A stretch of DNA of 64,000 bases from Hyphochytrium catenoides (taxonomy: Eukaryota; Sar; Hyphochytriomycetes; Hyphochytriales; Hyphochytriaceae): contig FLMG01003521.1 in NCBI GenBank assembly GCA_900088475.1, positions 186,001-250,000 of the forward strand, in the 5' to 3' direction. The notes beneath the pieces were generated by a model. That model did not search any database, was not told where the DNA came from, and was given only the letters and a program-made list of their open reading frames with translations. Of the stretch, positions 35,093 through 45,800 are shown one piece after another (the stretch's first letter is position 1; each line of letters begins with the position of its first letter). The position numbers and the translations under genes are program-made.

Positions 35093-35497
35093 TTACATCT
35101 CAGCAATGGTAAACTTTGGCTTCTTGACGTCATCCTCGCTGGTGACTGCATGCTTGAGCAAGTAGGAGTCTAGTTCTTTCTGGTCAGTGTCTTCGATTCC
35201 AGTCTGCCAGGTGACAAACAAGGTCGACTTCTCATGGCCGAGCATGATCTTGACCTTGAACCCCCGCTTCTCAAGACTTCGCATAATCTTACTATAGATG
35301 ATCTTCTCTGCTTGTGCTCTATCAAGTCCCACAAAGTTAAAAGTGTTGGAGATCTCATACCTGACAATGTTGTTCCCCCACTTGGTCTGCGACTTGAGAA
35401 GCGTCGCATCAATGGCATGAAGCTGATCGCGGACAATCGCTTCAATATCCCTGTTTTTCACAATGGCGCGACTCAGTTGCTTGACGGTGACCGACAT
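35093..35497 (-). CDS. Conserved small protein of large DNA viruses, 134 aa
   Basis: An ordered alpha/beta protein. 'DQLHAIDATLLKSQTKWGNN' is followed by 'VRYEISNTFNFVGLDRAQAE', 'IIYSKIMRSLEKRGFKVKI' and 'STLFVTWQTG'. I recall short uncharacterised proteins in several large-DNA-virus families with the same order ('W..N.V.Y..P..F...GL...DA...IYS.I...L..RGF.V.I'), but cannot name the family securely. The C-terminus is acidic. It lies leftward with the 35574 gene behind it. Function unknown. Confidence 0.65.
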   Translation of the reverse strand: MSVTVKQLSRAIVKNRDIEAIVRDQLHAIDATLLKSQTKWGNNIVRYEISNTFNFVGLDRAQAEKIIYSKIMRSLEKRGFKVKIMLGHEKSTLFVTWQTGIEDTDQKELDSYLLKHAVTSEDDVKKPKFTIAEM

Positions 35498-35573
35498 CGT
35501 AACCTAAACATATGCATTACTTCTAAAAAAAACTTTAGTACCGTCGCTACTCATAATTTTTTTAGCAGGATCA

Positions 35574-36176
35574 TCACACGCGATCCATATACGGCTCGGC
35601 GATATCGTTATAGTGATAGCCGGTGAGCCGGTCGTTCTCCTCGCTCTCAGAGGATTGGTCACTGAGATGGCGCCGAGTATTGCGAACGTCACCTGCTTCT
35701 GCTCCTCTCGCCTCATAGCCATAACGCTCTGGAATCTTGGCCGTGTCAGTGGTGTTCATGGCACTGTAGCTGTAGCCAGTCTCGTCTGTAGGGCTAAATG
35801 CCAAAGACCGGCGGTCTTCAGCTTCATCTATAGGCCGTTTAGTCTGCAGTAGAATATCGTCTTCATGGGTAATGTCCTCGTTGTTATTGTCATAGATTCG
35901 TTTAATCTCTGTCGGGCCGCTTTCCCGCACCTCATCACTTTGAGTACGCCTCATTGGCGGCTCATGGTAAGGAGGTTTCATAGAAACATAGAGACCCGTC
36001 AGATATAGAGCAATCTCCAGAAACTTCTGTTCGCTGGAAGCTACCACAAGAAAGCCTCTTCCTGCAATCGTGATCTCTGCATCACTATCAATTGACTCTA
36101 TCTCTTGAGGATATAGAGTATAAGGAGCCAGCCCAGCCACCACCTTTGAAGTACGATCATATCTTATGTTCTCCAT
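35574..36176 (-). CDS. Conserved N-terminal domain with disordered tail, 200 aa
   Basis: The first about 65 residues match the 80-aa protein at 8470-8712 ('IRYDR', 'IESIDSDAEI', 'GFLVVASSE'). The rest is polar and disordered, rich in Asp, Glu, Arg, Ser and Tyr ('YDNNNEDITHEDDILL', 'SDQSSESEENDRLTG'). No catalytic motif is visible. The TTG at 36203 was rejected in favour of the ATG at 36176, which aligns with the paralogue. Function unknown; the tail may be a protein-binding or phosphorylated region. Confidence 0.68.
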   Translation of the reverse strand: MENIRYDRTSKVVAGLAPYTLYPQEIESIDSDAEITIAGRGFLVVASSEQKFLEIALYLTGLYVSMKPPYHEPPMRRTQSDEVRESGPTEIKRIYDNNNEDITHEDDILLQTKRPIDEAEDRRSLAFSPTDETGYSYSAMNTTDTAKIPERYGYEARGAEAGDVRNTRRHLSDQSSESEENDRLTGYHYNDIAEPYMDRV

Positions 36177-36272
36177 ACTGGTTATGATTAACAGAGCTGT
36201 CAAGTCTATACTTATATAACACTTGTTTAGATAGATCGTTGGCTGGTTTTATATTACTCTCGCAGGGTTGCG

Positions 36273-36719
36273 TCATTCTCTGCTTTGACCCCTGATCCGA
36301 CGAGTTAGTTGAATATCCTTTGGTTGAATGGTTATGCGCTTGGCATGAATGGCGCACAGGTTGGCGTCTGCAAGGAGATGGACCAGGTGGGTCTCTGCCG
36401 CTTCTTGGACTGCCATTATCGCCGTAGCGGTCCAACGGAAATCTCTCACAAACGTCTCTGAGATCTCTCTGACAAGTCGAGAAAACGGAAGACGCGGTAT
36501 AAGTAGCAGTGTGCTTTTCTGGTACTTCCGTATCTCCATAAGAGCCTTGGTGCCAGGTCTGAATCGCTTGGTTCTAGCTTTCTCCGCTGTCGTAGGTGTC
36601 CGTGCTCTAGGCCTCTTCGCTGCTGTCCTAGGCGTGCTTGTACTGCCTGCTCTTGATCCACCAATAATTTTATGGCGGGGTCTCTTGGCAAGGATCGGGG
36701 TCGCCTTTGTTCGCGCCAT
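36273..36719 (-). CDS. Histone H3-like protein, divergent, 148 aa
   Basis: A recognisable H3. It starts 'MARTKATP', keeping the ARTK start of the eukaryotic tail, then a Lys/Arg/Thr/Pro-rich tail of about 55 residues. The histone fold region begins '[19 protein letters not shown]' and continues '[14 protein letters not shown]', '[17 protein letters not shown]' and '[19 protein letters not shown]', ending '[10 protein letters not shown]'. The core is complete and the same length as cellular H3, but more diverged than the second H3 at 38721-39620. The ARKS motif around Lys9 is not kept. It would pack viral DNA with other viral or host histones. No H4, H2A or H2B is in this window. The GTG at 36722 was rejected. 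Confidence 0.97.
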   Translation of the reverse strand: MARTKATPILAKRPRHKIIGGSRAGSTSTPRTAAKRPRARTPTTAEKARTKRFRPGTKALMEIRKYQKSTLLLIPRLPFSRLVREISETFVRDFRWTATAIMAVQEAAETHLVHLLADANLCAIHAKRITIQPKDIQLTRRIRGQSRE

Positions 36720-37322
36720 CACAGCACAGCACAGCTACAGTTAAGCGCCAACCAAGCACCAAATCAATTCTTTATCTAAGAGGAAAATAGCGAAATGGTA
36801 CTGGTCTATGAGGCAAGACAGAACAAAGGATCGCTCTACGGTGGGTGGGCAAGCCGGCCTACAAAGAGGAAATCGCAAACAAAGGGGGTCGGGATGTGTG
36901 GGTTACAATTAAGAAGGCTTTTGTACAGTCCAATGTTCTCTTCTGGTGGGTGGGATCAAGCATCTAGATTTAGAAAATCACTAACAAAGGGGGTAGGGGT
37001 GTGTGGGTTAGACTTAAGTATGTTGCACAATCTAGTGTTCTTTTTGGTGGGTGGGGCTCAGTACCTACAAACAGCAAATCGCTAACAAAAGGGGGTAGGG
37101 GTGTGTGGGCCAAACCTGCGATGTCCAATATCTTCAATCTGGTCATTTCTGGAGAACTATGCTGGCATCCATAGAGAAACTTCCTGTCTGGCTAGTTCTG
37201 GAGATGTGTAGGGAGGAAGCCGCCTTGAGTTGACGCTTCAAAGCAAATGAAGACCACTTTATAATCTGCCAGCTGCTTCACAAGCACCTTAGGCCCACCC
37301 GACCTCCTCGGGGCAGACACAG
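36720..37322. repeat. 603-base gene-poor region with three ~100-bp degenerate tandem repeats
   Basis: A core like 'AACAAAGGGGGTAGGGGTGT' preceded by AAATC(G/A)C occurs with units starting at 36870, 36975 and 37076, spacings 105 and 101 bases. 'GGTGGGTGGG' also recurs near 36839, 36943 and 37046. The G-rich runs are all on the + strand. A frame at 36795-37085 only reflects the repeats and has no protein-like features. The rest up to 37322 shows nothing I recognise. Confidence 0.8.
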
Positions 37323-38357
37323 ATGCCTCGAAAGCGTATCACTCCTACTCTCATTTCTGCTGGTGATCTCCCCAGAAGGAGCATTGGCCCTCACTTCCAA
37401 GTACCACCTCATCTTATAGACTACTTGATACAGAAAGAGCAGAGGGGTCGAGATGAAGGTTCTGGAGATGAGATCCCTTCAGAGGATGAGCCTTGGTCAA
37501 GCTATGACTCTGACTCAAGCATGGATCGTTTCTGCGGAGAAGAAGACTCTACCTGGTGTCGGAACCAGATCATTCCAAGCGTCCTGGGGTATCTCCAGTA
37601 CTTCGAGACGCAGGAGCAGGTGGCAGTAGCATCACTGTGTGAGGTCAGCGATAGAGCACGCCAAGCCAAGATGAAGGTTGGGGACTATGTAGTGAGATCA
37701 ACGCGAAGGCTAGAACACGAAGTAGAGGCCTTCGCTCGTACCGGTACTCTTGGTCCAGTCTGGCCGCCTGTTCAGTGGAAGGATGTCTGTGTGCGGAGCG
37801 ACTGTCCCCATCTTCAGACTTTGCTGAAATGGTGTGAAGACAAGAAGGATGTCTGCACAAGGCACAAGCACGGACACAAGACAGGCATGATGCGATGGTA
37901 TTGGCAGTTCCCGATGGACACCCGCAAAGCCTCTGACGCTGTACTTTCCGAGCCAACGTTTGAGAAGCATGTTGTCAAGCACCACCCAGAAGTTCTTCTT
38001 AATGTCCGGGTCTCTCGGAGATCTAAGCGCCTCATGACTCTCCGTCTCTACACTCCAGCTTCGATGTATTGTATCTCGTTCTGTACATTTTCTGTAACCG
38101 ACTGTCCTATTCTGAAAGATTATATTGTTAACAACACAAAGCCAGATCCTAATCCCAAGAAGACTGTCGACGGTGGAGCTGTTGTCCACTTCATTGAGCA
38201 CACGCCTGCCACTCGCGAGGTCAAGGAACATGTCTTCAAGCAGCATGTGGTTCGGCGCGATAAGGAGAAGGCTCAGGTGAAGGTGTTTGTCTTCTATGAA
38301 CACGGTCATGACCTACAAACACAGGGTTTTGACTTCGAGTCAACGCCACTGTGGTAG
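37323..38357 (+). CDS. Uncharacterised protein between the H3 genes, 344 aa
   Basis: Family not recognised. The N-terminus is basic and Pro-rich ('MPRKRITPTLISAGDLPRR'), then an acidic stretch 'SGDEIPSEDEPWSSYDSDSS'. The middle contains Cys and His that could bind zinc ('VCVRSDCPHLQTLLKWCEDK', 'VCTRHKHGHKTG'). The last third looks beta-rich with 'SASMYC' type strands and 'VVRRDKEKAQVKVFVFYEHG'. Codon use and composition look like a real gene, and the start at 37323 follows a gene-free spacer. Its position between two H3 genes is suggestive but proves nothing about its role. Confidence 0.7.
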   Translation: MPRKRITPTLISAGDLPRRSIGPHFQVPPHLIDYLIQKEQRGRDEGSGDEIPSEDEPWSSYDSDSSMDRFCGEEDSTWCRNQIIPSVLGYLQYFETQEQVAVASLCEVSDRARQAKMKVGDYVVRSTRRLEHEVEAFARTGTLGPVWPPVQWKDVCVRSDCPHLQTLLKWCEDKKDVCTRHKHGHKTGMMRWYWQFPMDTRKASDAVLSEPTFEKHVVKHHPEVLLNVRVSRRSKRLMTLRLYTPASMYCISFCTFSVTDCPILKDYIVNNTKPDPNPKKTVDGGAVVHFIEHTPATREVKEHVFKQHVVRRDKEKAQVKVFVFYEHGHDLQTQGFDFESTPLW

Positions 38358-38454
38358 ATAAGGACCTAGAGTGCTTTGAATAAAAGGATCTATGTCCTCT
38401 GCTTTGGTATTTCTCTATGAATAGATCTTACGGGACAGGTAAGTCAAGGTTGCT

Positions 38455-38649
38455 CTATGCCGAACTGCATTGATGACGCGCCGTCGTCACTCCCGCGACC
38501 TCGAAAAATGACTGGATGTCCTCAGCTCTTGCTTCCTCAGCTATGTTTTCCATCTGGAACCTAATATCCGTTGTGAAACCTTGAGCAACCTCCCTCACCA
38601 AAGGTTGAAATGAGAGCTTCCCTTCTTCCCGAGAGCTGGACTTCCTCAC
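38455..38649 (-). pseudogene. Inverted fragment of the H3 gene
   Basis: On the minus strand, 38553-38599 matches 38927-38973 of the long-tailed H3 gene with two mismatches in 47 bases. It encodes '[16 protein letters not shown]' of the H3 core. The match fades on both sides: before it 'SFQP' instead of 'PFQR', after it 'MENIAEEARAEDIQ'. No ATG precedes the frame. It is a remnant of an inverted duplication, not a gene. The remaining bases of the 363-base gap (38358-38720) show nothing else. Confidence 0.8.
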
Positions 38650-38720
38650 TTTTCAATTTTCCTCGGACCCAACACATCACCTCCAGCCAACCCCCAGGAC
38701 CAACCAGTTTCGGTGAAACT

Positions 38721-39620
38721 ATGGCAAGAACTAAGGCTCATCCTCTGGCTAGAAAGAGTCTTGCCAATCGCGGCGGCAAGCTCCCACGCCGCCGCCCGCC
38801 AAACGTGCCCCCTGAAGCCGTCAAAAGACCGCACCGCTATCGTCCAGGCACGGTGGCACTTCGAGAGATTCGTAAATATCAGAAGGGATCGGACCTATTA
38901 CTCAGGAAGCTTCCATTCCAGCGCCTGGTGAGGGAGGTTGCTCAGGGTTTCAAAACGGATATTAGGTTCCAGAGCACCGCTCTCCTGGCACTTCAGGAGG
39001 CTGCTGAGGCTTATCTTGTTGGTGTCTTCGAAGACACCAATCTCTGTGCTCTCCATGCGAAGAGGATAACGATTATGGCGAAAGATATGCAGCTTGCGCA
39101 ACGCATCCGCGGAGCACCTGACTGTTTTAGGCCTGTCTCATCGATGCCTTACCCTGGTGAGTCATTCTCTAAGGGCAATGCTTCCATTGAAAAGAAGAAA
39201 AGGGAAAACAAGGCTCTATCTGAGGAGAACAAGGCTCTATCTGAGGAGAAGAAAGCTCTATCTGTGGAGAAAAAAGCTCTATCTGAGAAGGTGAAAAGGT
39301 TACAGAAGGCAAATGAAGACAAGGATAACGAAATCAAAGAAATGGAGGAACACATGGAGAAACACATGGAGAAACACAAGGCTCTATCTGAGGAGAACAA
39401 GGCTCTGACTGAGCAACTGGAGAAGCTACAGAAGGAAAATGAAGACAAAAATAACGAAAGCGAACCCATGGAGGAATACAACCTTGGTAATCTAGATAAT
39501 GCTGTTTTGGAACAAGGTTCTGCTCTGTTCGACGACGAACAAGCAGATGATGAAGCTATGGCGGAAGGTGAGCAAGCTCCTGCAGATGAAGAGCAAGCTC
39601 CGGCGGAAGGCGAGGTATAG
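38721..39620 (+). CDS. Histone H3 with long coiled-coil and acidic C-terminal extension, 299 aa
   Basis: Residues 1-133 are an H3 very close to the eukaryotic protein. The tail begins '[20 protein letters not shown]', keeping ARTK, ARKS and GGK, though shortened. The core runs '[20 protein letters not shown]', '[20 protein letters not shown]' and '[20 protein letters not shown]', to 'QRIRG'. After about 20 linker residues come seven-residue repeats ('[20 protein letters not shown]') and a long charged coiled coil (about 155-255). The protein ends in an acidic Ala/Glu/Pro tail '[17 protein letters not shown]'. An upstream in-frame ATG at 38610 was rejected because the H3 tail should start with MARTK. 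The extension is unusual for H3; it may multimerise or recruit partners in viral chromatin. Confidence 0.95.
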   Translation: MARTKAHPLARKSLANRGGKLPRRRPPNVPPEAVKRPHRYRPGTVALREIRKYQKGSDLLLRKLPFQRLVREVAQGFKTDIRFQSTALLALQEAAEAYLVGVFEDTNLCALHAKRITIMAKDMQLAQRIRGAPDCFRPVSSMPYPGESFSKGNASIEKKKRENKALSEENKALSEEKKALSVEKKALSEKVKRLQKANEDKDNEIKEMEEHMEKHMEKHKALSEENKALTEQLEKLQKENEDKNNESEPMEEYNLGNLDNAVLEQGSALFDDEQADDEAMAEGEQAPADEEQAPAEGEV

Positions 39621-39691
39621 TGGGGAAGACGTCGCTCTAACATAAAAAAAATAAAGTTGGTTCTTGTCTAAGTATGGACTTCATTATAAAG

Positions 39692-39754
39692 TTCCGGAAG
39701 TGGCCATTTACTTATGTTAACTTAGGGACTCTCTTTCGGATTCGGAAGTAGCCA
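39692..39754. repeat. Left inverted-repeat arm of the giant gene (two copies)
   Basis: TTCCGGAAGTGGCCA (39692-39706) and TTCGGAAGTAGCCAT (39741-39754) lie 110-150 bases before the giant gene. Their reverse complement, TGGCTACTTCCGGA with one mismatch to each, occurs twice after the gene at 53834-53847 and 53883-53896. Confidence 0.75.
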
Positions 39755-39858
39755 TATCGTTAAATGCCGAAAATATAACTAACAAGATTTCTTTTTTTTT
39801 ATGAAGGTAAGTATAGCCCTGTCTCTCCTCTATTAGCACGGTCATAAACGTATTTGCT

Positions 39859-42800
39859 ATGAGTAGTATTACAGTGAATACGATCAACGTTACCTCGGGT
39901 AGTATCAAATCAGTAACAACTACCAAGGTTGGGGGTGTAGGCATTGCGACGACAGGTGATGTTGCGACCGGAACGAGTAAGGTAAAGCTAGTGACACCAG
40001 CTTCACTTGCTAGTCTATTCGATGCAGTATCTGTAGGAGGCAAAAGCACATCGGTGGGTACCTTTGGAGTGGTTACCGCTGCCAGTGTGAGTGGGCCCGT
40101 CATTGCTGATATAAAGACACTGCTGGCTGCAACTAGCACGACCAAAGCTATCAATCCAGCAGCACTTAGGACCGTACTTGCGAATCCACCTGCTATTGGA
40201 AGTGGCACTGCCAACAAAGCCCAGTTTGTGGATGTCAGCGCGACAAGTGTTAACCCGGCCAGCACAGCCCTGGCGACTGCAGCAGAAGCCAATGGGAGCT
40301 ACTCTGGTACGATAGCACCCTCTTACACCTGGACCGTTAACGGCTCTGCTGCGGTCGCGACCACAAGTAAGAAATTTGGAACTGGTTCTTTGGCTATTCT
40401 GACTGCTGGTAGCACTGCCCAGGTCTCCGTTACGCCTCCCACCAACGAATGGACCATCGAGTTCTGGTTCAACGTGTCAAGCTCCTTACCGGACACGGTC
40501 AACGGTCTGCTGGGCAATGCAACTGAGTTTCTGATCGCGCTTGCCTATGACCCGGATCTAAGTAAGATAGCAGTGTTCTTGAGTAGTGATGGTGCGTCCT
40601 GGGACATAGCTAACTACGATGAGACAAGCAACACTGCGGCCTTGGGTGTATGGAACCATGTGGCCGTGCAGTACAATGGTTTCCAGTACGCGGTGTTCCT
40701 GAATGGAGTGCGAACCGTGGTGGGGACTCCGGGAACGAATGCGGTACTCAATGCTCTCGCCTGGTCTAATCTCCAGGTTGGTGGATGGGCATGGTCCGGC
40801 GATTTCGCTAATGGCTATATTGACTGCCTCCGCATTTCCAACATTGCGAGATACAACGGCGACTTCACTCCACAGACTACCGAATTTGTGCGCGACCTCA
40901 ATACCATACTTCTTAACAATTTCAACGGATCCAATGGCTCTACTGACTTGAATGCTACTGAAGTGAAGTCTATCCTCGGATACAGTAACAACAAGGTGAT
41001 GACTCCTCAATCCTCAGTAGCCATGTTCAAGTCACCGCCTATAATCGGATCTGTCACTCCAGGACATGCTACCTTCACGAACCTAAGTGTCTCCGGAAAC
41101 TTTAACCTCACAACACCGATAACAGCTTCTCAGGGCGGGTTGGGGTTCACAAGCTATGTCAAAGGTGACCTCGTTCTAGGTGGAGGTGGTGCTAGTCTCA
41201 ATAAGCTACCCATTGGTGCTGCGGGCCGCTATCTCCGGTCTGAATCTCATTCTACTTATGGTCTGGCTTGGCAAACTCCTAGCTACAGCATTGCTCAATC
41301 ACAAAAAAGTCTATTTGCCATTGCATCAGAGTCAGTGGTGCCTACGATAACGGACAAAGCCCTCACTCCAGCAACCATTCCATACTTTGCATCCAGGCCA
41401 CCGGCTATTGGCTCCACGACACCAACATCCGGTACCCTTGGCGCAGTCACTGTCCATAGTGCCACGACTCTGGCTAACAACGTAACCTTAGCGCAAGGTG
41501 GTACAGGCATGACTAGCTACTCAGCCAACGATCTCCTCATAGGTAATACTTCTAATGCTCTATCAAAGTTGTCAGTGGGAACTCCAGGGCAGTACCTCCG
41601 AACCGACACCTCAAAGCCATTGGGAGTCTCATGGGCAAGCGCAAGTGCCGGCAGCGGTAGCGGTGGCAGCGGCAATAGTGGCTCTGGTGGTAGTGGATCT
41701 GTAGGTGGTGCTAACGGAGCGACGAACAACTACAGCTATGTCTCCAAACCCAAGAAGCTTTCCAACAGCCAGTGGAGCTTTGATCAGATTCATGTCGTCA
41801 GCAGTACTGGCTCAGAGTTCCAATCGACGACGCCTTTGTCCTTCAGGACGAGTACACTGGGCGCTATCAACGGAATTGCTCAGAGTGAAACCCTTGATGG
41901 GACTATCAGTCTAGATAGAACTGATCCTTACAAGATTACGGGTATTGGTACATCCTTTACGAGTAGGTTCGTAGTAGGTGATGTAATCACGATAGCTGAG
42001 TCAACTGTGAAAACGGTGACAGCAATTGGGTCATCCACTAGCATGACAGTTGATACACCGTTCCTCGCTACCACGAACGCGGCCAACTCCTGGGTCTCCA
42101 AGCTTACTACTAACCAGCCGTATGTCACAGGAGGGGACTGTTTCCGTTATAACAGAGGCAAGTTTGGTTTTTCTGCTGCTGTCACCAACGGTTCTGACAC
42201 ACAGTTCCAAGTCACACTGGCACCAAGCATCCTGACGAGTCCGCCAGCTGCATGGACATATGAGTTCTGGTATACTCACAACAACTCTGCAGGTGTCAAC
42301 TCCTTCTTTCAGATTCCCGGCTATGTCACGCTTACTCGCAATACAGGTGCCGCACTCTTCTATTCACTTTCAAATGGAAATGGGGTGGCTCTTGTGAGCT
42401 CAGCCAGTACAACACCAAGTGTCACTTCCGGTGCCTATGTTCATGTTGCCTACTGCTTTGATGGTACAAGCTTCTCGCTGTACTTGAATGGCACTCGGGT
42501 CTACACTACCGCAGGAGTCAACATCCCCGCTGACTCCCTCCAGACTGTCATCTTTGGGAGTATCTTTGGGTCAACAGTTGAGCTTGTCTACATTGATGAG
42601 TTTAGATTCAGTACTGTGGCTAGGTACAGCGGCACGACGTACACCATCCCCACCGAGAAGTTCACCTGGGACAACAGCACTCTGTGTCTACAACATTTTG
42701 AGACTATAGATTTCAATCTCTCCGATGAAGCTAACTTTCTGAACCAATCAGGACTCACATACAAACGCGGTGGCCTAGCTAGCAATGCACGCTACCATAT

Positions 42801-45800
42801 ATATGGCTACAGCTTGAACGGAGCTAACCATGCGCTGCTTCTCTCCCCAAGAAGCGTCAAGGCAGGACAGACTGTAGTCGACGTACCAACCGCCCTTTCT
42901 GGCTATCTCCAAGTGCAGATCCCCTGTATAGTGGACGTTTCTGATGGTGTAGTCTCTCTGATAAAAAATAATGTAGACTACCCAGACGGATATGTCGATT
43001 CCGGAAACCCTAAGCAACTGAACGCCTTCCAGTACAGTGTTCCGTATACTAGCGCTCGCAATGCAACGAACACTGCAAATATTGAGATTAAGGGAAGCAA
43101 GGTTCTTGACGTTCAGAAAACAGGACCAAATGGCATTGCTCAGGGCTCCATTACAGGGATATTAGGGGCAGCTTCAGGAACAACTATCACAGGTGTGGGT
43201 ACCCAGTTCATGAAGGATCTGCAAGTAGGAACCATCCTCACCGTTAACGGCCAGTCTCGTACCGTAACGGCTATTGCTAGTGACACAAGTCTGACAGTGG
43301 ATGCTGCTTACACCTCCATCCCAACCTGGGTTGGAAAGAACAACTCTACTGTGGGCAATTTAAGTCCTGCGTCAGCTAGTAATGCCTTGTACTTGACAAA
43401 CGCTGTTGGTTCAAACTCTATTGGAAATGTGTATGTGAATGGTCTTGCTGCCCCAGCTGGGGCTTGGACTATTGAGATGTGGTTCCTACCGCATGCTGAT
43501 ACTACCTACAACTATGGTTTGTTCTGTGATTGGTTACAGTCGGGCCTGTCAGTCTATCTTAGAGCTTCAGACTTAAAACTTCAAGTCAGAATCAACACCA
43601 CAGCTGCAAGCGATTTAACTCTGGGGTCATGGCAGTTTAACAACTTCACTACGAACGCGGCGACCAACCATGGCTGGAACCATTTCGCTTTACAGTTTGA
43701 TGGAACCAATAGCTACCGCGGCATATTGAACGGGTCTGTAGCAAGCAGCGTAGCCTTCACTAGTACAAGCGCGATGCTTCCAGGCGTCTGGGATCGCTTA
43801 CAGTTCGGGCTGGCGGACTGCGACACCGGCTTCGAAGGCTATCTTGATAGTGTTAGGGTAAGTAAGGTAAGTAGGTACTCTGCAGATTTCACACCCACGG
43901 CAACCTTCACGTCAGATGCAAATACTTTGTCTCTGAACACCTTTGACTCTGCAGTTAACATTACAACGTCAGAGCAAGTCTCGGGGATCACATGGTCTGA
44001 CTCGACTCCAACCTTCAGCACGACAAGATCAAGATTCGGGAATACAAGTCTGCGCTTCAAGGGAACGAAGAACAGTGTTGGCGCCAAGCCTCACATGCAT
44101 ACGAACATTTCCGCGCTTGCGACACCACCAGTGGAGCAGTGGACGATAGAGCTCTGGTTCAATCATGACTCCGCCTTCAAAGACTTCTCTTGTCTTATTG
44201 GAAATCATACGGACAACATCCTGAAGGTAGGGCTTAATAGCCAGGCCCAGATGGTCTTCTACGCGCTGGCAACAAACGGGACGGTCATCGCCAACAACCT
44301 ACTTGGTGGTGCTGGCTCTGTTGGCCAGTCCACTTGGAACCACCTTGCACTTGTCTTCACTGGCAGGCAGTACGTCCTGTATGTCAACGGTATGGCCGAC
44401 ATCAATGTAGCATCTGAGCTCCCGGTAGACCAACGAGCGTTCACACAGATGGTTCTAGGTCGAGTTGTGGGAAACGCTTCTTGGACTCTCACTGATGCTT
44501 ACCTTGATGAGTTTAGAGTTAGCACAGTAGCGCGGTACACTGCGGACTTCACACCGCCAACTGCAGTTTTCACCAAAGATGCTCAGACCATGGCACTAAA
44601 CCATTTTGAGCTAACCTCTAACCCAAATGACCCTAAAGATTTAAATCAGAGTGAAGATGCCACAATCGTGAAGACCTCGTTGGTTGCAACTAATGTGACT
44701 CCCACTTACACGTGGACCGCATCGGATGGTGCCATTATCAGTCGTGATCAGTCCAGGTATGGTGTGAGCTCCTTAAAGCTGGTTCGTGGCACGAGCTCTT
44801 CCGTGAGTGTGTCAGGCGGGCCTAACACCCCGGCCACTTGGACCATTGCACTGTGGGTCTACCCCAACAACTTCTCCAACGCAGTGACGGTCTTGTCTAC
44901 TGCTGGGGCGCTGTTCGAGATTGCGCTGACCACGTCAGGTTACGTAACAGTCGCTGCCGGAGTAACCGCCACAGGAGATATCTTCACTACACAGTCAAGC
45001 TCTAATAGCATCCCCGCTGCATCATGGGCACACATCGCAGTCACCTACACTTCTTCAACCTACACAATCTTTGTAAATGGAGTAAGGACTGTAATCGCGA
45101 CTGGAAAGAGTAACCTTGGAACCAGTGCTTTCAATAGTATCACACTGGGCAAGTCTACTGTGACCGCTGGCCGTGCCTTAGATGGCTATCTTGACGAGTT
45201 CCACGTGACGAGTGATATCCTCTACTCAGCAGCGTTCTCTCCAACAGAGTCAGCTACTCTCAGATCTACGAGTAGTCTTATTCTGAATCACTTTGATGGA
45301 AATGAGGGTTCAACAGAGCTATCGAGCACGGAAGACCTCACCGTCGAACAGGCAGTCCAGGTCCTCACTCAAACTAACATGAATACTACCTTCACACCAA
45401 CGTATGCATGGACTGCCATCAATGGTGCTGCGATCAGCAGAACGGTGGCCAAGTTTGGTGTGGCGTCATTGAAGCTAACAAGAAGTACGTCAGATCAGGC
45501 CAGTATCACTAGTGGACCAAACACACCTTCCACCTGGACACTTAGCTTCTGGGTTTACCCTGCGGATCTATCTGCAGAGTCAACTGTTATTACCAACAAC
45601 AACAATTATCTGGTTGTGTCCGTCACTGCGACAGGTAATGTTAGGCTTCTGGTGGGTACTAGCAGTGCGGGTGATCTGGCGAATGGTACAAGTAGTAACT
45701 CAGTGAGCAGTACTGCATGGTCTCACGTGGCGTTGACCTATGACTCCTCAAGTTATACATTGTTCGTTAATGGTATACCAACTATCATAGCGACCTCGAA

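Noticed and set aside
36795-37085. 96-aa frame in the region after the divergent H3
   Set aside because: It only translates the G-rich tandem repeats and lacks protein-like features.
39149-39643. 164-aa Ser/Phe-rich leftward frame
   Set aside because: Antisense of the H3 extension; composition mirrors the Glu/Lys/Leu heptads.
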